64,000 nucleotides of DNA, taken from Dechloromonas denitrificans (GTDB taxonomy: Bacteria; Pseudomonadota; Gammaproteobacteria; Burkholderiales; Rhodocyclaceae). The position numbers and the translations under genes are program-made. The notes under the pieces were generated by a model. It was not told the DNA's origin, did not search any database, and was given only the letters and a program-made list of their open reading frames with translations. Positions 1 through 9,534 of the stretch are shown one piece after another; the first letter of the stretch is position 1; the number at the start of each line of letters is the position of its first letter. The stretch lies in contig NZ_CP075187.1 of assembly GCF_020510665.1 (NCBI RefSeq), forward strand, positions 1,694,501 through 1,758,500. The letters run 5' to 3'.

Positions 1-59
1 CGGTCAACGGCTTGTGGAAAGGTATTTCCGAAAGCGCGCAGGATGCACGCTTTCGTTAA
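1..59 (+). CDS. 3' end of an upstream gene, probably S49 family peptidase (partial)
   Basis: Only the last 18 codons are in the window, in the frame starting at base 3. They end ...WKGISESAQDARFR and stop at TAA 57-59. The tail is too short to identify by itself. In many betaproteobacteria an S49 (SppA-like) signal-peptide peptidase gene lies immediately before the RsmI-like methylase and maf, converging on them as here, so that is the likely identity. This rests on synteny only. Confidence 0.4.
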   Translation, partial: VNGLWKGISESAQDARFR

Positions 60-63
60 GACT

Positions 64-771
64 TCAGGCTAGCATCAGAAAAACAGTTGGACGCCGCTCG
101 ATTTCGGGCGGCGCTTGTTTTTTCCACTGCGCAATCGTTCGGGTCAGGACTGACTCGCCCGGAAGTGTCAGATCGGTGGCAACGGTAAGGCGGGTTGCCG
201 GCTGGCAAGTTTGCAGGATTGCATCGAACATCGCCCGGTTACGGTAAGGTGTTTCGATAAACAACTGAGTCTGCTGACGCTTTCGGGATTCGCTTTCAAG
301 GTCGCGCAGCGCCTTGCTGCGGTCGACTTCCTTGGCGGGCAGATATCCCTGGAAGGCAAAACGCTGGCCGTTGAGGCCGGAGGCCATCAATGCCAGGAGT
401 AGCGACGATGGGCCAATCAGTGGAACAACGCGGATTCCTTCCTTCTGGGCGAGGGCAACGAGATTGGCTCCCGGATCGGCGACGGCCGGGCAGCCCGCTT
501 CGGAAAGCAGGCCCACGTCGTGCCCGAGGCGCAACGGGGTCAGCAGGTGATCAAGGGCGTCGGACTTGGTGTGCTCGTTGAGTTCTTCTAGTTGCAACTC
601 CTGGAGCGCCTTGTTCGTCCCGGCTGCTTTAAGAAAGGCGCGGGCGGTTTTTGCCTGCTCAACGACAAAATGTTCGAGCGGGCGAATGGTATCCAGAACA
701 TTGGCTGGCAAAGAGTGTTCCGGCGCTGTTGGGCCGAGCGGGACCGGAATGAGATATAGCGTGCCGGACAT
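64..771 (-). CDS. RsmI-like SAM-dependent methyltransferase (tetrapyrrole methylase family)
   Basis: A 235-residue protein of the tetrapyrrole-methylase/RsmI superfamily. It keeps the family landmarks: an LYLIPVPLG start strand, SEAGCPAVADPG at about 90-101 and GPSSLLLALMASG at about 120-132, which form the SAM pocket, then FIETPYRN at about 171-178. RsmI itself (16S rRNA C1402 2'-O-methylation) is about 285 residues and has a C-terminal domain that is absent here. This is therefore the short paralog commonly found beside maf in betaproteobacteria, and its substrate is unknown. Its start codon overlaps the maf stop by one base, so the two are probably co-transcribed leftwards. Confidence 0.8.
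   Translation of the reverse strand: MSGTLYLIPVPLGPTAPEHSLPANVLDTIRPLEHFVVEQAKTARAFLKAAGTNKALQELQLEELNEHTKSDALDHLLTPLRLGHDVGLLSEAGCPAVADPGANLVALAQKEGIRVVPLIGPSSLLLALMASGLNGQRFAFQGYLPAKEVDRSKALRDLESESRKRQQTQLFIETPYRNRAMFDAILQTCQPATRLTVATDLTLPGESVLTRTIAQWKKQAPPEIERRPTVFLMLA
91..123 (+). terminator. Candidate intrinsic terminator for the upstream plus-strand gene
   Basis: CGCCGC at 92-97 pairs with GCGGCG at 108-113 around a 10-base loop and is followed by a T-rich run ending near 123. It lies 35 bases past the stop of the partial plus-strand gene, inside the 3' end of the convergent methylase gene. Confidence 0.5.
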
Positions 772-1352
772 TACAGGATGGCCACGTTTTGTTGGCGCAG
801 CAGGTCGCAGAGAGCGATCAGGGGTAGGCCAACCAGTGCATTCGGATCGTCACCCTGCATGCTATTAAGTAGTGCGATCCCCAGTCCTTCTGATTTTGCC
901 GAGCCGGCACAGTTATAGGCAGGCTCGCGACGCAGGTAGTTTTCGATTTCGCTGTCGCTGAGCTCACGAAAGCTGACTAGTGTCGAAACGCCGCGCACCT
1001 CGGCTTGATCGGTGCGAGCGTTGTACAGGCAAAGGCCGGTAAAGAAATTGACGGTTTTTCCCGAGAGTGCGCGCAACTGCGCAACGGCGCGCTCGTGTGT
1101 GCCGGGTTTTCCATAGATTTTGCCGTCGACCGTGGCAACCTGGTCGCTGCCAATAATCAGTGCATCAGGGTGGTTTGCGGCGGCGGCCCGTGCTTTGGCT
1201 TCGGACAGGCGCAGGGCGAGTGCCTGCGGTGCCTCGTCGGGGAGGGGGGTTTCGTCTGTTTGGGGGTTGGCGACGGTGAATGGCAGGCCAAGTCGCTCCA
1301 GAAGTTCGCGGCGATATGGTGAGGTAGAGGCGAGAATAAGTGGCTGGGTCAT
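771..1352 (-). CDS. maf: Maf/YceF family nucleoside triphosphate pyrophosphatase
   Basis: A 193-residue Maf-family house-cleaning pyrophosphatase that hydrolyses non-canonical or methylated NTPs to the monophosphate. Visible motifs are [11 protein letters not shown] at 8-18 (phosphate-binding start), the acidic GSDQV at 68-72 with the expected catalytic Asp70, and the Y-GKP turn at 80-83. The family's E. coli member YceF (m7GTP pyrophosphatase) also lies next to yceD-rpmF-plsX, so the YceF subgroup is favoured over YhdE (dTTP/UTP). It is divergent from yceD and followed without a gap by the RsmI-like gene. Confidence 0.9.
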   Translation of the reverse strand: MTQPLILASTSPYRRELLERLGLPFTVANPQTDETPLPDEAPQALALRLSEAKARAAAANHPDALIIGSDQVATVDGKIYGKPGTHERAVAQLRALSGKTVNFFTGLCLYNARTDQAEVRGVSTLVSFRELSDSEIENYLRREPAYNCAGSAKSEGLGIALLNSMQGDDPNALVGLPLIALCDLLRQQNVAIL

Positions 1353-1406
1353 GAAAGTTTAGTTACAACAATGTGTTGCGCCGACTTCTTGAAGCAGCAC
1401 TTTGTT

Positions 1407-1435
1407 TTGACTTGGAAAGCCAAAAATAATATCAT
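1407..1435 (+). promoter_or_regulatory. Sigma-70 promoter for yceD-rpmF-plsX
   Basis: TTGACT at 1407-1412, a 17-base spacer, then TATCAT at 1430-1435: five of six matches in each hexamer. Transcription would begin near 1442. That is downstream of the first in-frame ATG (1371) and supports a later yceD start. Confidence 0.65.
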
Positions 1436-1463
1436 CTCGCGTTTAAGTCGTAACGGTTCGAGA

Positions 1464-1952
1464 TTGAAAAGAATTACTGACGCTTTTGTCTTTGCCCGGG
1501 ATGGTCGAGTTCTCAAGGGAACACTGCCTGTCTCGAGCTTTGAACGCCTGGAGGATTTGCTGGTTGAAACAACTGGCGATCTGGAGTTCCAGCTTCATGG
1601 CTACAAGGCCGAGCACGGAAAGTACATGCTGCACTTGGAAGTGAGCGGGATTCTCCCGCTGGCATGCCAGCGCTGCCTGCAGGCAATTCCATTTGAGCTT
1701 GATGTCGATAGTCTGCTGGAGCTGATCCCGGAAGGCGCCGACATGTCGCAAGACGAACTGGAAGACGATACCCGTGATTTCCTGCCGGTGGCAGGCGAAC
1801 TTGATGTGGTCGAATTGGTGGAGGATGAGATTCTTCTGACGCTGCCGTTCGCACCGAGGCATGAAAAATGTGGTTTGCCTGGTACAGCCAATGCTGGTGA
1901 GCGGATTAACCCGTTTGCTACGCTGGCTGGGCTTAAAGGCAAGCCGAACTGA
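1464..1952 (+). CDS. yceD: YceD family protein (DUF177), 23S rRNA accumulation protein
   Basis: DUF177/YceD protein, 162 residues with the TTG start at 1464. The family is linked to 23S rRNA/large-subunit accumulation and is almost always encoded before rpmF. The CQRC pair (C-x2-C) in the middle, the acidic stretch after it, and a C-terminal NPFATLAGLKG tail are characteristic. The same frame is open to an ATG at 1371. I prefer TTG 1464 because the only good promoter (1407-1435) lies inside that extension and the extra N-terminal residues do not look like the family. No strong Shine-Dalgarno is visible, so the start is uncertain. Confidence 0.85.
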   Translation: MKRITDAFVFARDGRVLKGTLPVSSFERLEDLLVETTGDLEFQLHGYKAEHGKYMLHLEVSGILPLACQRCLQAIPFELDVDSLLELIPEGADMSQDELEDDTRDFLPVAGELDVVELVEDEILLTLPFAPRHEKCGLPGTANAGERINPFATLAGLKGKPN

Positions 1953-1970
1953 TTTTATTGGAGTATCAAC

Positions 1971-2150
1971 ATGGCCGTTCAACAGAACAAAAAATCCCCT
2001 TCCAAGCGTGGCATGCACCGCGCACACGACTTCCTGGTTGCCCCGCCGCTGGCTGTTGAGCCGACGACCGGCGAAACGCACCTGCGCCACCACATTTCCC
2101 CCAACGGTTTCTACCGTGGCAAGAAGGTCCTGAAGGCCAAGGGCGAGTAA
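1971..2150 (+). CDS. rpmF: 50S ribosomal protein L32
   Basis: A 59-residue basic protein that begins [20 protein letters not shown], the typical L32 N-terminus, and ends [11 protein letters not shown]32 is a structural protein of the large subunit. The zinc-type CxxC pairs of some L32 proteins are absent, as is usual in proteobacteria. A GGAG at 1960-1963 sits 7 bases before ATG. It lies 18 bases after yceD, and yceD-rpmF is one of the most conserved bacterial gene pairs. Confidence 0.95.
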   Translation: MAVQQNKKSPSKRGMHRAHDFLVAPPLAVEPTTGETHLRHHISPNGFYRGKKVLKAKGE

Positions 2151-2163
2151 TCGTTCATTGAAG

Positions 2164-2200
2164 GGCAGGCGGCTCTGATGAGTCGCCTGCCTTTTATTTT
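2164..2200 (+). terminator. Intrinsic terminator or attenuator between rpmF and plsX
   Basis: A 12-bp stem (GGCAGGCGGCTC with GAGTCGCCTGCC, one G-U pair) around a TGAT loop is followed by TTTTATTTT. It ends 4 bases before the plsX ATG. It may partly terminate the abundant rpmF transcript and lower read-through into the lipid genes. Confidence 0.75.
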
Positions 2201-2203
2201 GCC

Positions 2204-3235
2204 ATGACATCCCGCATCGCTATTGATTGCATGGGGGGAGACCACGGTCCGTCAGTGACGGTACCTGCGGCTACCCAATTTCTGGCACAGCATCCGGCAG
2301 CTCATCTGATCCTCGTTGGTCAGGAGGACGTTTTACGTCCTTTGCTTGGTGCTGAGGCCGAAAATCCGCGTCTGCGCATCGTTCACGCCTCCGAAGTTGT
2401 GGAGATGGACGAATCGCCCGCGCTCGCCATGCGCAACAAAAAAGACTCGTCCATGCGTGTCGCCGTCAATCTCGTCAAGTCTGGCGAGGCTGATGCCTGC
2501 GTTTCTGCGGGCAATACAGGCGCACTCATGGCGATTTCACGTTTCGTTCTCAAAATGCTGCCAGGCATTGAGCGGCCGGCGATTTGTGCGCCATTGCCGA
2601 CGGTTAACGGCCATACCCACATGCTTGACCTGGGGGCCAATGTTGACTGCGGCCCCGAGCACTTGCTTCAGTTCGGCATCATGGGGGCCATGCTGGTTGC
2701 TGCCATGGAGCAGAAGGACCGGCCAAGCGTCGGCATCCTCAATATTGGCACAGAGGAAATCAAGGGTAATGAGGTCGTCAAAGCGGCGGCTGAACTGCTC
2801 CGGGCCTCCGATCTGAATTTCATTGGCAACGTTGAGGGCGATGGCATCTACAAAGGTGAAGCAGATGTCATTGTCTGTGACGGTTTTGTGGGTAACGTGG
2901 CACTTAAAACATCAGAAGGCCTGGCGCAGATGCTGGCGTCTTCCTTGCGCAGCGAATTCAAGCGTAACTGGCTGACCAAATTTGCCGCACTGATCGCCAT
3001 ATCCGTGCTGAATAATTTCAAGCGTCGCTTCGATCATCGCCGTTATAACGGTGCGATCCTGCTTGGCTTGAAAGGCATTTCCGTCAAGAGCCATGGGTCG
3101 GCTGACATTCTGTCATTCGGCAATGCGATTGGTCGTGCGTATGATGCTGCAGAGAACCGTGTACTGGAGCGAATCGCCGGTCGTATCGCCGAGATGACCA
3201 GCGCTGCACCGGCTGAGGCCGGAGAGAGTATCTAA
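2204..3235 (+). CDS. plsX: Phosphate acyltransferase PlsX
   Basis: A 343-residue PlsX. It converts acyl-ACP and phosphate to acyl-phosphate, the donor used by PlsY in phospholipid synthesis, and is a peripheral membrane enzyme. The start [12 protein letters not shown] is the family signature, and [21 protein letters not shown] and [14 protein letters not shown] are further conserved blocks. The length is normal. No clear Shine-Dalgarno precedes the ATG because the rpmF terminator occupies that position. The stop overlaps the fabH start (TAATG), so the two are translationally coupled. Confidence 0.97.
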   Translation: MTSRIAIDCMGGDHGPSVTVPAATQFLAQHPAAHLILVGQEDVLRPLLGAEAENPRLRIVHASEVVEMDESPALAMRNKKDSSMRVAVNLVKSGEADACVSAGNTGALMAISRFVLKMLPGIERPAICAPLPTVNGHTHMLDLGANVDCGPEHLLQFGIMGAMLVAAMEQKDRPSVGILNIGTEEIKGNEVVKAAAELLRASDLNFIGNVEGDGIYKGEADVIVCDGFVGNVALKTSEGLAQMLASSLRSEFKRNWLTKFAALIAISVLNNFKRRFDHRRYNGAILLGLKGISVKSHGSADILSFGNAIGRAYDAAENRVLERIAGRIAEMTSAAPAEAGESI

Positions 3236-4194
3236 TGTTTGCACGATTGATCGGTACTGGTAGCTACCTGCCCGGTGAGCCTGTCAGCAATGATGACCTC
3301 GCAGCACGTGGTATTGATACGAATGACGAATGGATTGTGACGCGGACCGGTATTCGCAGTCGCCACCTGGCCACGCCGGGTACAACTTCGAGTGAATTAG
3401 GTCTGATTGCTGCACAACGTGCGCTCGAAATGGCGGGCGTCTCAGCCGGTGATCTTGATCTGATTATCGTTGCCACATCGACGCCGGATTTTATTTTTCC
3501 GAGCACCGCCTGTTTGATTCAGGGCAAGCTTGGTAACAAGGGGGCTGCGGCATTTGATGTCCAGGCTGTTTGTGCCGGCTTCACCTACGCTCTCGGCATT
3601 GCTGAAAAGTTCATTTGTTCCGGCAGCCACAAGCGGGCGCTTGTGATCGGCGCAGAGGTTTTTTCGCGCATTCTTGACTGGAATGATCGCGGCACCTGTG
3701 TACTTTTTGGTGATGGTGCGGGTGCAGTTGTTCTTGAAGCTTCCGAGGAAACCGGCATTCTTGCAACTGCAATGCATGCTGATGGCAGCCAGAACGGAAT
3801 CCTCAACGTGCCGGGCCAGATTTGTGGCGGGCAGGTGACTGGCGATCCTTTCCTGCGCATGGACGGACAGGCTGTCTTCAAGTTTGCCGTGCGCGTTCTG
3901 GCTGATATTGCCGAAGAAGTCTGCCTTGCTGCGAACTGCGCAACAAGCGATGTCGATTGGCTGATTCCGCATCAAGCCAATATCCGGATCATCGAAGCGA
4001 CCGGCAAGCGCCTGGGCATTGATCGCAGCAAAGTGATTGTCAGCGTCGATCGCCACGGTAATACCTCGGCAGCTTCGGTGCCGCTAGCTCTCGATGAAGC
4101 TGTGCGCGATGGCCGCATCCAGCGCGGCCAGAAAGTTTTGCTTGAAGGCGTCGGTGGCGGCTTCACCTGGGGCGCAGCCCTGCTTGAATTCTGA
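3235..4194 (+). CDS. fabH: 3-oxoacyl-ACP synthase III
   Basis: A 319-residue KAS III that starts fatty-acid elongation by condensing acetyl-CoA with malonyl-ACP. The catalytic triad is visible: Cys113 in the AVCAGF motif, His246 in LIPHQAN and Asn276 in HGNTSAAS. The TRTGIRSRH block that contacts CoA is at about 37-44. It lies in the plsX-fabH-fabD-fabG-acpP-fabF cluster, overlapping plsX by one base and 16 bases ahead of fabD. Confidence 0.97.
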   Translation: MFARLIGTGSYLPGEPVSNDDLAARGIDTNDEWIVTRTGIRSRHLATPGTTSSELGLIAAQRALEMAGVSAGDLDLIIVATSTPDFIFPSTACLIQGKLGNKGAAAFDVQAVCAGFTYALGIAEKFICSGSHKRALVIGAEVFSRILDWNDRGTCVLFGDGAGAVVLEASEETGILATAMHADGSQNGILNVPGQICGGQVTGDPFLRMDGQAVFKFAVRVLADIAEEVCLAANCATSDVDWLIPHQANIRIIEATGKRLGIDRSKVIVSVDRHGNTSAASVPLALDEAVRDGRIQRGQKVLLEGVGGGFTWGAALLEF

Positions 4195-4210
4195 TACAGG
4201 AGACCGAAGA

Positions 4211-5137
4211 ATGTCTTTTGCTTTCGTTTTTCCCGGCCAAGGCTCACAAAGTGTGGGCATGATGGCCGCCTACGGCGATGCCGCTGTTGTTCGCGCCACT
4301 TTTGACGAAGCCTCGGCGGCATTGGGCGATGATCTGTGGACCATGGTTGCCGAAGGTCCGGCTGAAATTCTTACCCAGACCGTTAATACGCAGCCAGTCA
4401 TGTTGACCGCAGCAATCGCTGCATGGCGCTTGTGGCAGGAAAAAGGCGGCCGCCAACCTGCTGTTCTTGCCGGACATAGCCTGGGCGAATACTCCGCACT
4501 GGTTGCTGCTGGTGTGATTGAGTTCAAGGATGCTGTACCGCTAGTGCGTCTGCGCGCCGCCGCAATGCAGGAAGCCGTTCCGGTGGGAACCGGTGCAATG
4601 GCGGCAGTGCTGGGTCTTGATAATGCCGGTATCGTCGCGGCCTGCACCGAGGCTGCGCAAGGTGAGGTGGTCGAACCGGTTAATTTCAATGCCAACGGCC
4701 AGACCGTCATTGCCGGCCACAAGGCGGCAGTCGAACGCGCCATGGAAGCCTGCAAGGCTCGTGGCGCCAAGATGGCCAAGGCATTGCCGGTGTCTGCCCC
4801 GTTCCATTCTTCGTTGATTCGTCCGGCCGCCGACAAGCTGGCCGCACGTCTGGCCGAATTGACGCTGAACGTGCCGAATATTCCGGTAATCAACAACGTT
4901 GATGTTGCCATCGAAAACGATCCGGCCTGCATCAAGGATGCTCTGGTTCGCCAGGCTTACAACCCTGTTCGCTGGGTGGAAACCATTCAGGCCATGGCTG
5001 CGCTGGGTGTGACTACTGTTGCCGAATGCGGTCCGGGCAAAGTTCTTGCCGGCCTGACCAAGCGTTGTGCCGACGGGGTCAGTGGCGTCGCACTGGCTGA
5101 TGCCGCCTCGATTGAAGCAAATCTTGGGCTGGAATAA
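4211..5137 (+). CDS. fabD: Malonyl-CoA:ACP transacylase
   Basis: A 308-residue FabD that moves malonyl from CoA to ACP for the KAS enzymes. It begins MSFAFVFPGQGSQ, the family start. The nucleophile Ser90 lies in GHSLGEYSAL and the partner His in APFHSSL. The frame stays open back to 4094 inside fabH, but the ATG at 4211 has an AGGAGA Shine-Dalgarno and matches the family N-terminus. fabG follows after 2 bases. Confidence 0.97.
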   Translation: MSFAFVFPGQGSQSVGMMAAYGDAAVVRATFDEASAALGDDLWTMVAEGPAEILTQTVNTQPVMLTAAIAAWRLWQEKGGRQPAVLAGHSLGEYSALVAAGVIEFKDAVPLVRLRAAAMQEAVPVGTGAMAAVLGLDNAGIVAACTEAAQGEVVEPVNFNANGQTVIAGHKAAVERAMEACKARGAKMAKALPVSAPFHSSLIRPAADKLAARLAELTLNVPNIPVINNVDVAIENDPACIKDALVRQAYNPVRWVETIQAMAALGVTTVAECGPGKVLAGLTKRCADGVSGVALADAASIEANLGLE

Positions 5138-5139
5138 TC

Positions 5140-5880
5140 ATGCTGAACGATAAAATTGCACTGGTTACCGGTGCCACCCGCGGTATCGGTCGTGCCATTG
5201 CGCTCGAACTGGGAAAGCAGGGCGCAACTGTCGTTGGTACTGCAACCAGCGCCGATGGCGCAGAAAAAATTTCTGCCTACCTGGCTGAAGCTGGGATCAA
5301 GGGCAAAGGTATTGCACTCGATGTCTGCGATGTGCCGCAGACTGATGCGGCACTGGCTGATATTGCCAAGGAATTTGGCGCAATCGGGATTCTGGTCAAT
5401 AACGCCGGAATTACCCGCGACAATCTGACCATGCGCATGGGCGACGATGAATGGGATGCCGTCATCGATACCAACCTGAAAGCGGTATTCCGGCTTTCGC
5501 GCGGCGTCATGCGCGGCATGATGAAAGCCCGTTTTGGCCGTATCGTTAATATTACTTCCGTGGTGGGCTACTCCGGCAATGCCGGGCAGGCTAACTATTG
5601 CGCCGCCAAGGCTGGCGTCGCCGGCATGTCCCGTTCGCTGGCACGCGAACTGGGTAGCCGCAACATCACGGTCAACTGCGTTGCGCCGGGCTTTATTGCA
5701 ACCGACATGACGCATGCACTCGATGACAAGCAGAAGGAAGCCATGCTGGCTTCCATTCCGCTTGGCCGTGCTGGCACACCGGAGGATATCGCCGGTGCTG
5801 TCAGTTTCCTCGTATCCCCGGCAGCTGCCTATGTCACCGGCACGACAGTGCATGTGAATGGCGGCATGTTCATGGATTAA
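5140..5880 (+). CDS. fabG: 3-oxoacyl-ACP reductase
   Basis: A 246-residue short-chain dehydrogenase that carries out the NADPH-dependent ketoreduction step of FAS II. The cofactor-binding TGATRGIGRA is at 10-19 and NNAG at 87-90. The catalytic residues are Ser140, Tyr153 and Lys157 in the YCAAK motif. The C-terminus (TGTTVHVNGGMFMD) is typical of true FabG. Its position between fabD and acpP confirms the assignment over the many other SDRs. Confidence 0.97.
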   Translation: MLNDKIALVTGATRGIGRAIALELGKQGATVVGTATSADGAEKISAYLAEAGIKGKGIALDVCDVPQTDAALADIAKEFGAIGILVNNAGITRDNLTMRMGDDEWDAVIDTNLKAVFRLSRGVMRGMMKARFGRIVNITSVVGYSGNAGQANYCAAKAGVAGMSRSLARELGSRNITVNCVAPGFIATDMTHALDDKQKEAMLASIPLGRAGTPEDIAGAVSFLVSPAAAYVTGTTVHVNGGMFMD

Positions 5881-5953
5881 TTCCCCGAAGCCCCGGCTTT
5901 TGGTAAACTTATAACGTTTTTTTTCGTACCCCTCAGGGGAAGGAGCTTTTCTA

Positions 5954-6190
5954 ATGGATAACATCGTAGAGCGCGTCAAGAAGATCGTCGCCGAACAACT
6001 GGGCGTGAACGAAGCGGACATCAAGAACGAGTCCTCCTTCGTGGACGATCTGGGCGCGGATTCCCTGGACACCGTTGAACTGGTCATGGCACTGGAAGAG
6101 GAATTCGAGACCGAAATTCCGGACGACCAGGCTGAAAAGATCACGACGGTTCAACAGGCTGTCGATTTCATCCTCGCCAACAAGAAGTAA
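5954..6190 (+). CDS. acpP: Acyl carrier protein
   Basis: A 78-residue acidic ACP, the carrier of growing acyl chains in FAS II. Ser37 in the [13 protein letters not shown] motif is the site of 4'-phosphopantetheine attachment, made by AcpS (encoded in this window at 18433). An AGGAG at 5941-5945 lies 8 bases before the ATG. The 73-base gap after fabG contains a TATAAC (5910-5915) that could be a -10 element, but I see no good -35. A small CCCC-TCA-GGGG hairpin sits just before the ribosome-binding site. Confidence 0.97.
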   Translation: MDNIVERVKKIVAEQLGVNEADIKNESSFVDDLGADSLDTVELVMALEEEFETEIPDDQAEKITTVQQAVDFILANKK

Positions 6191-6210
6191 TCCAATTCTG
6201 GTTGAACCAG

Positions 6211-6239
6211 GCAAGGCCGGCCCCCATGGCCGGCCTTGC
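6211..6239 (+). terminator. Strong hairpin between acpP and fabF (attenuator or processing site)
   Basis: A perfect 12-bp stem, GCAAGGCCGGCC (6211-6222) with GGCCGGCCTTGC (6228-6239), closes a CCCAT loop. The following TACATTTGCTTT is only moderately T-rich. It may be a partial terminator or an mRNA-stabilising 3' end that lets acpP be expressed above fabF. Confidence 0.6.
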
Positions 6240-6262
6240 TACATTTGCTTTCGGAGTGCACC

Positions 6263-7498
6263 TTGGCGCGTCGCAGAGTCGTAGTCACCGGTCTGGGCAT
6301 TGTCAGTCCGGTCGGAAATACCGTCGAAGAAGCCTGGCAGAATATTCTGGCAGGTCGTTCCGGTATTGCCCCCATCACCAAGTTCGATACATCCACCTTC
6401 CCGGTTCAGTTTGGCGGTGAGGTCAAGAACTTTGATATCACCCAATACATTTCTGCCAAGGATGCGCGGCGGATGGATGATTTCATCCATTTCGGCCTGG
6501 CTGCCGGCATGCAGGCTGTACGTGATGCAGGTCTGGACAAGGAAAACGTTGTCGACCTGGAACGCGTCGGTGTGGCCATTGGTTCCGGTATCGGCGGCTT
6601 GCCGCTGATCGAGCAAACCAAGGAAGAATATACCGCCGGTGGTGTCCGCAAGGTCTCGCCGTTCTTTGTGCCGGGCTCGATCATCAACATGATCTCCGGC
6701 AATCTGTCGATTGAATACGGGTTCAAGGGGCCGAATATTGCCCTGGTTTCCGCTTGCACTACAGGCACGCATTCGATCGGTGATGCCGCACGTATCATCG
6801 AATACGGTGATGCCGACGTGATGGTGGCCGGTGGTGCTGAATCGACCGTTTCGCCGCTCGGCATGGGGGGGTTCTGTGCTGCTCGCGCCTTGTCGACGCG
6901 CAACGATGATCCCAGTACGGCCAGCCGTCCGTGGGACAAGGATCGTGATGGTTTTGTGCTGGGTGAAGGAGCCGGTGTTCTTGTTCTTGAAGAATACGAA
7001 CACGCCAAGGCCCGCGGTGCCAAAATTTACGCTGAACTGGTTGGCTACGGCATGAGTGCCGATGCTTATCACATCACCGCACCGAACATGGACGGCCCGC
7101 GTCGCTCCATGGTCAATGCACTGAAGAATGCCGGCATTGCTCCATCCGATGTTCAGTACCTGAATGCCCATGGTACGTCGACGCCTTTGGGCGACAAGAA
7201 CGAGTCGGATGCAGTCAAGGCTGCCTTTGGTGATGCTGCCTACAAGCTGGTGGTCAATTCGACAAAGTCGATGACCGGTCACTTGCTGGGTGGTGCGGGC
7301 GGTATCGAGTCACTGTTTACCGTGCTGGCACTGCATAACCAGATTTCCCCGCCGACAATCAATATCTTTAATCAGGATCCTGAGTGCGATCTTGATTACT
7401 GTGCCAACACGGCACGGCCAATGAATATTGAATATGCGCTGAAGAACAACTTCGGCTTTGGCGGGACCAACGGATCGCTGGTTTTCAAGCGTATCTAA
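6263..7498 (+). CDS. fabF: 3-oxoacyl-ACP synthase II
   Basis: A 411-residue KAS II that elongates acyl-ACPs in FAS II. The Cys-His-His triad is Cys165 (VSACTTGTH), His303 ([11 protein letters not shown]) and His340 ([12 protein letters not shown]). I chose the TTG at 6263 because it gives the family N-terminus [17 protein letters not shown] and has CGGAG 6 bases upstream. The earlier in-frame TTG at 6236 lies inside the preceding hairpin. It is the last gene of the fatty-acid cluster and is followed by a strong terminator. Confidence 0.96.
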   Translation: MARRRVVVTGLGIVSPVGNTVEEAWQNILAGRSGIAPITKFDTSTFPVQFGGEVKNFDITQYISAKDARRMDDFIHFGLAAGMQAVRDAGLDKENVVDLERVGVAIGSGIGGLPLIEQTKEEYTAGGVRKVSPFFVPGSIINMISGNLSIEYGFKGPNIALVSACTTGTHSIGDAARIIEYGDADVMVAGGAESTVSPLGMGGFCAARALSTRNDDPSTASRPWDKDRDGFVLGEGAGVLVLEEYEHAKARGAKIYAELVGYGMSADAYHITAPNMDGPRRSMVNALKNAGIAPSDVQYLNAHGTSTPLGDKNESDAVKAAFGDAAYKLVVNSTKSMTGHLLGGAGGIESLFTVLALHNQISPPTINIFNQDPECDLDYCANTARPMNIEYALKNNFGFGGTNGSLVFKRI

Positions 7499-7518
7499 AA
7501 GCGGTTTCCGAAGGGAAT

Positions 7519-7566
7519 AGAACGGTGCAGCTTCCGATCACCATCGGGCTGCACCGTTCTCGTTTT
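7519..7566 (+). terminator. Intrinsic terminator after fabF
   Basis: A 12-bp outer stem (7519-7530 with 7549-7560) and an inner CCGAT/ATCGG stem (7534-7538 with 7543-7547) are followed by CGTTTT. It begins 21 bases after the fabF stop and covers the start codon of the next gene. Confidence 0.8.
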
Positions 7567-7962
7567 ATCGGTATCGCGCTGCAATTTTCTGCCGTGCTGG
7601 CAGGGGTTACGGTCATTTTGATGCCCGTGGACCTGGCGCTTCGTCTGGCTGGATTGGCAGTGCTTGGCGCATTTGTCATCACCGCATGGCGTCGCTACAA
7701 AACACCAATACCTTGCATTCGCCTTGAGCATAACGGCGATATAAACCTGCTTTCGGTGTCAGCATCAGAGGCTGTCACCATGCAATTATTGCCCGGCGCC
7801 ATTGTGCATCCGTGGCTGACGGTATTTCGTTTGAAATCCCGGCAAACCGGAGCGATCGTGATGATTGCCACGGTCGACAGCCTTGATAAGCAAAATTTTC
7901 GCCGCCTGCGCACTTTCTTGCGCTGGCGGGCTTCGTTCAACGCCCCGAGCGACGATGCTTGA
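7525..7962 (+). CDS. YgfX-like (CptA family) small membrane protein
   Basis: A 145-residue protein with two hydrophobic helices near the N-terminus (about 14-34 and 36-54) and a basic soluble tail with WLTVFRLKS and a terminal [10 protein letters not shown]. This architecture and length match the YgfX/CptA family, known in E. coli as partner of the SdhE-type protein YgfY and proposed to affect the cytoskeleton or flavinylation. No sdhE is adjacent. The GTG start at 7525 (AAGGGA 8 bases upstream) lies inside the fabF terminator hairpin, so translation is probably weak. The 3' end overlaps nadB tail-to-tail by 26 bases. Confidence 0.6.
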   Translation: MQLPITIGLHRSRFIGIALQFSAVLAGVTVILMPVDLALRLAGLAVLGAFVITAWRRYKTPIPCIRLEHNGDINLLSVSASEAVTMQLLPGAIVHPWLTVFRLKSRQTGAIVMIATVDSLDKQNFRRLRTFLRWRASFNAPSDDA

Positions 7963-9514
7963 GAACGGTGTTTTTTGCTTTTGACAGCATTTCCGGGTAG
8001 TCGCGCGAAAAGTGCAGGCCGCGGCTTTCCTTGCGTTGCATGGCGCAGCGAACAATCAAATCAGCCGTTACCACCAGGTTGCGCAACTCGATCAGGTCGT
8101 GACTGACCCGGAAGTTGGCATAAAACTCGTCAATTTCACGTTTCAACAAGCCAATCCGGTGTTTGGCACGCTTCAGGCGCTTGGTTGTCCGGACGATTCC
8201 GACGTAATCCCACATGAAACGACGCAATTCGTCCCAGTTGTGTGAAATGACAACCTCTTCGTCGGCATCCGTGACGCGGCTCTCGTCCCACTGGGGAAGC
8301 GCAGGGGCGTCCATGGTTTTGCTTGCCAGAATGTCGTTGACCGCAGCTTCGGCAAAAACGAGGCATTCAAGCAGGGAGTTCGAGGCCAGGCGATTCGCTC
8401 CATGCAGGCCGGTGCATGATGCTTCACCGGCGACATACAGGCCGGCAACATCGGTTCGGCCATGCAGGTCGCTGACGATGCCGCCGCAGGTGTAGTGCGC
8501 GGCAGGAACGACCGGAATCGGTTGGCTGGTGATGTCGATGCCGAGTTCGAGGCAACGGGCGTGAATGTTTGGAAAGTGGGTGCGAATGAATTCTTCGCCT
8601 TTGTGCGAAATATCGAGAAAAACGCAATCGAGGCCGCGTTTTTTCATTTCAAAATCGATCGCGCGGGCCACGATGTCACGTGGTGCCAGTTCGGCGCGTT
8701 CGTCGTGGTCGAGCATGAAACGAGTCCCGTCAGGCAGGCGAAGCAGGCCGCCTTCGCCGCGTACCGCTTCCGAGATCAGGAATGACTTGGCTTGCGGGTG
8801 ATACAGGCAGGTGGGATGGAACTGGATGAATTCCATGTTCGAGACGCGGCATCCGGCACGGTAGGCCATGGCAATACCGTCGCCCGTCGAAGTGTCCGGA
8901 TTGGTTGTATAGAGATAAACCTTGCCGGCACCGCCCGTGGCAAGCAGTGTATTGCCTGCACTGATCGTGATCACGTCACCGCTGCGGCTATCGAGCACAT
9001 AGGCGCCAAAGCATCGGTTTTCGCCCGTGCCGAGTTTGTCGCCGGTGATCAGGTCGATGGCAATGTGGCTTTCAAGAATAGTGATATTCGGATTGGCACG
9101 GACTTTTTTGGTCAGCGTGTCCTGCACGGCAAAACCGGTTGCGTCTGCGACGTGAATGACCCGACGTGCGCTATGACCGCCTTCGCGGGTCAGGTGGTAG
9201 CCGGCGGCATCCTTGGTGAAGGGAACGCCTTGTTCGATCAGCCAATCGATTGCGCGACGCCCGTTTTCAACGACAAAGCGGGTTGCCGGCTCATCGTTGA
9301 GCCAGGCACCGGCGATTTGTGTGTCCAGGATATGTGCTTCGATTGAGTCCTGGCTATCGAGGACCGCGGCAATGCCGCCCTGGGCCCAGCCAGATGCAGA
9401 GTCTTCAAGGCTCCGTTTGCTGACAAGAACCACGCGGCAATGCTTTGCCAGGCGAAGAGCGGCTGACTGACCGGCAAGGCCACTGCCAATGATAAGGACA
9501 TCAAAATTCTGCAC
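7937..9514 (-). CDS. nadB: L-aspartate oxidase
   Basis: A 525-residue FAD enzyme that oxidises L-aspartate to iminoaspartate, the first step of de novo NAD synthesis. It has the N-terminal FAD-binding [11 protein letters not shown], the substrate-domain segment [18 protein letters not shown] near the middle and a C-terminal helical domain. The length is normal. nadC, the third enzyme of the pathway, is in this window at 35661, but nadA is not. It faces rpoE divergently across 170 bases. Confidence 0.95.
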   Translation of the reverse strand: MQNFDVLIIGSGLAGQSAALRLAKHCRVVLVSKRSLEDSASGWAQGGIAAVLDSQDSIEAHILDTQIAGAWLNDEPATRFVVENGRRAIDWLIEQGVPFTKDAAGYHLTREGGHSARRVIHVADATGFAVQDTLTKKVRANPNITILESHIAIDLITGDKLGTGENRCFGAYVLDSRSGDVITISAGNTLLATGGAGKVYLYTTNPDTSTGDGIAMAYRAGCRVSNMEFIQFHPTCLYHPQAKSFLISEAVRGEGGLLRLPDGTRFMLDHDERAELAPRDIVARAIDFEMKKRGLDCVFLDISHKGEEFIRTHFPNIHARCLELGIDITSQPIPVVPAAHYTCGGIVSDLHGRTDVAGLYVAGEASCTGLHGANRLASNSLLECLVFAEAAVNDILASKTMDAPALPQWDESRVTDADEEVVISHNWDELRRFMWDYVGIVRTTKRLKRAKHRIGLLKREIDEFYANFRVSHDLIELRNLVVTADLIVRCAMQRKESRGLHFSRDYPEMLSKAKNTVLKHRRSGR

Positions 9515-9534
9515 GGCTGTTCTTTGGTGGGTTT

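Noticed and set aside
1443..2210. 255-codon minus-strand frame opposite yceD and rpmF
   Set aside because: It would run through the rpmF terminator and covers the universal yceD-rpmF pair.
4987..6144. 385-codon minus-strand frame over fabG and acpP
   Set aside because: Overlaps two certain genes and the acpP ribosome-binding region; no recognisable domains.
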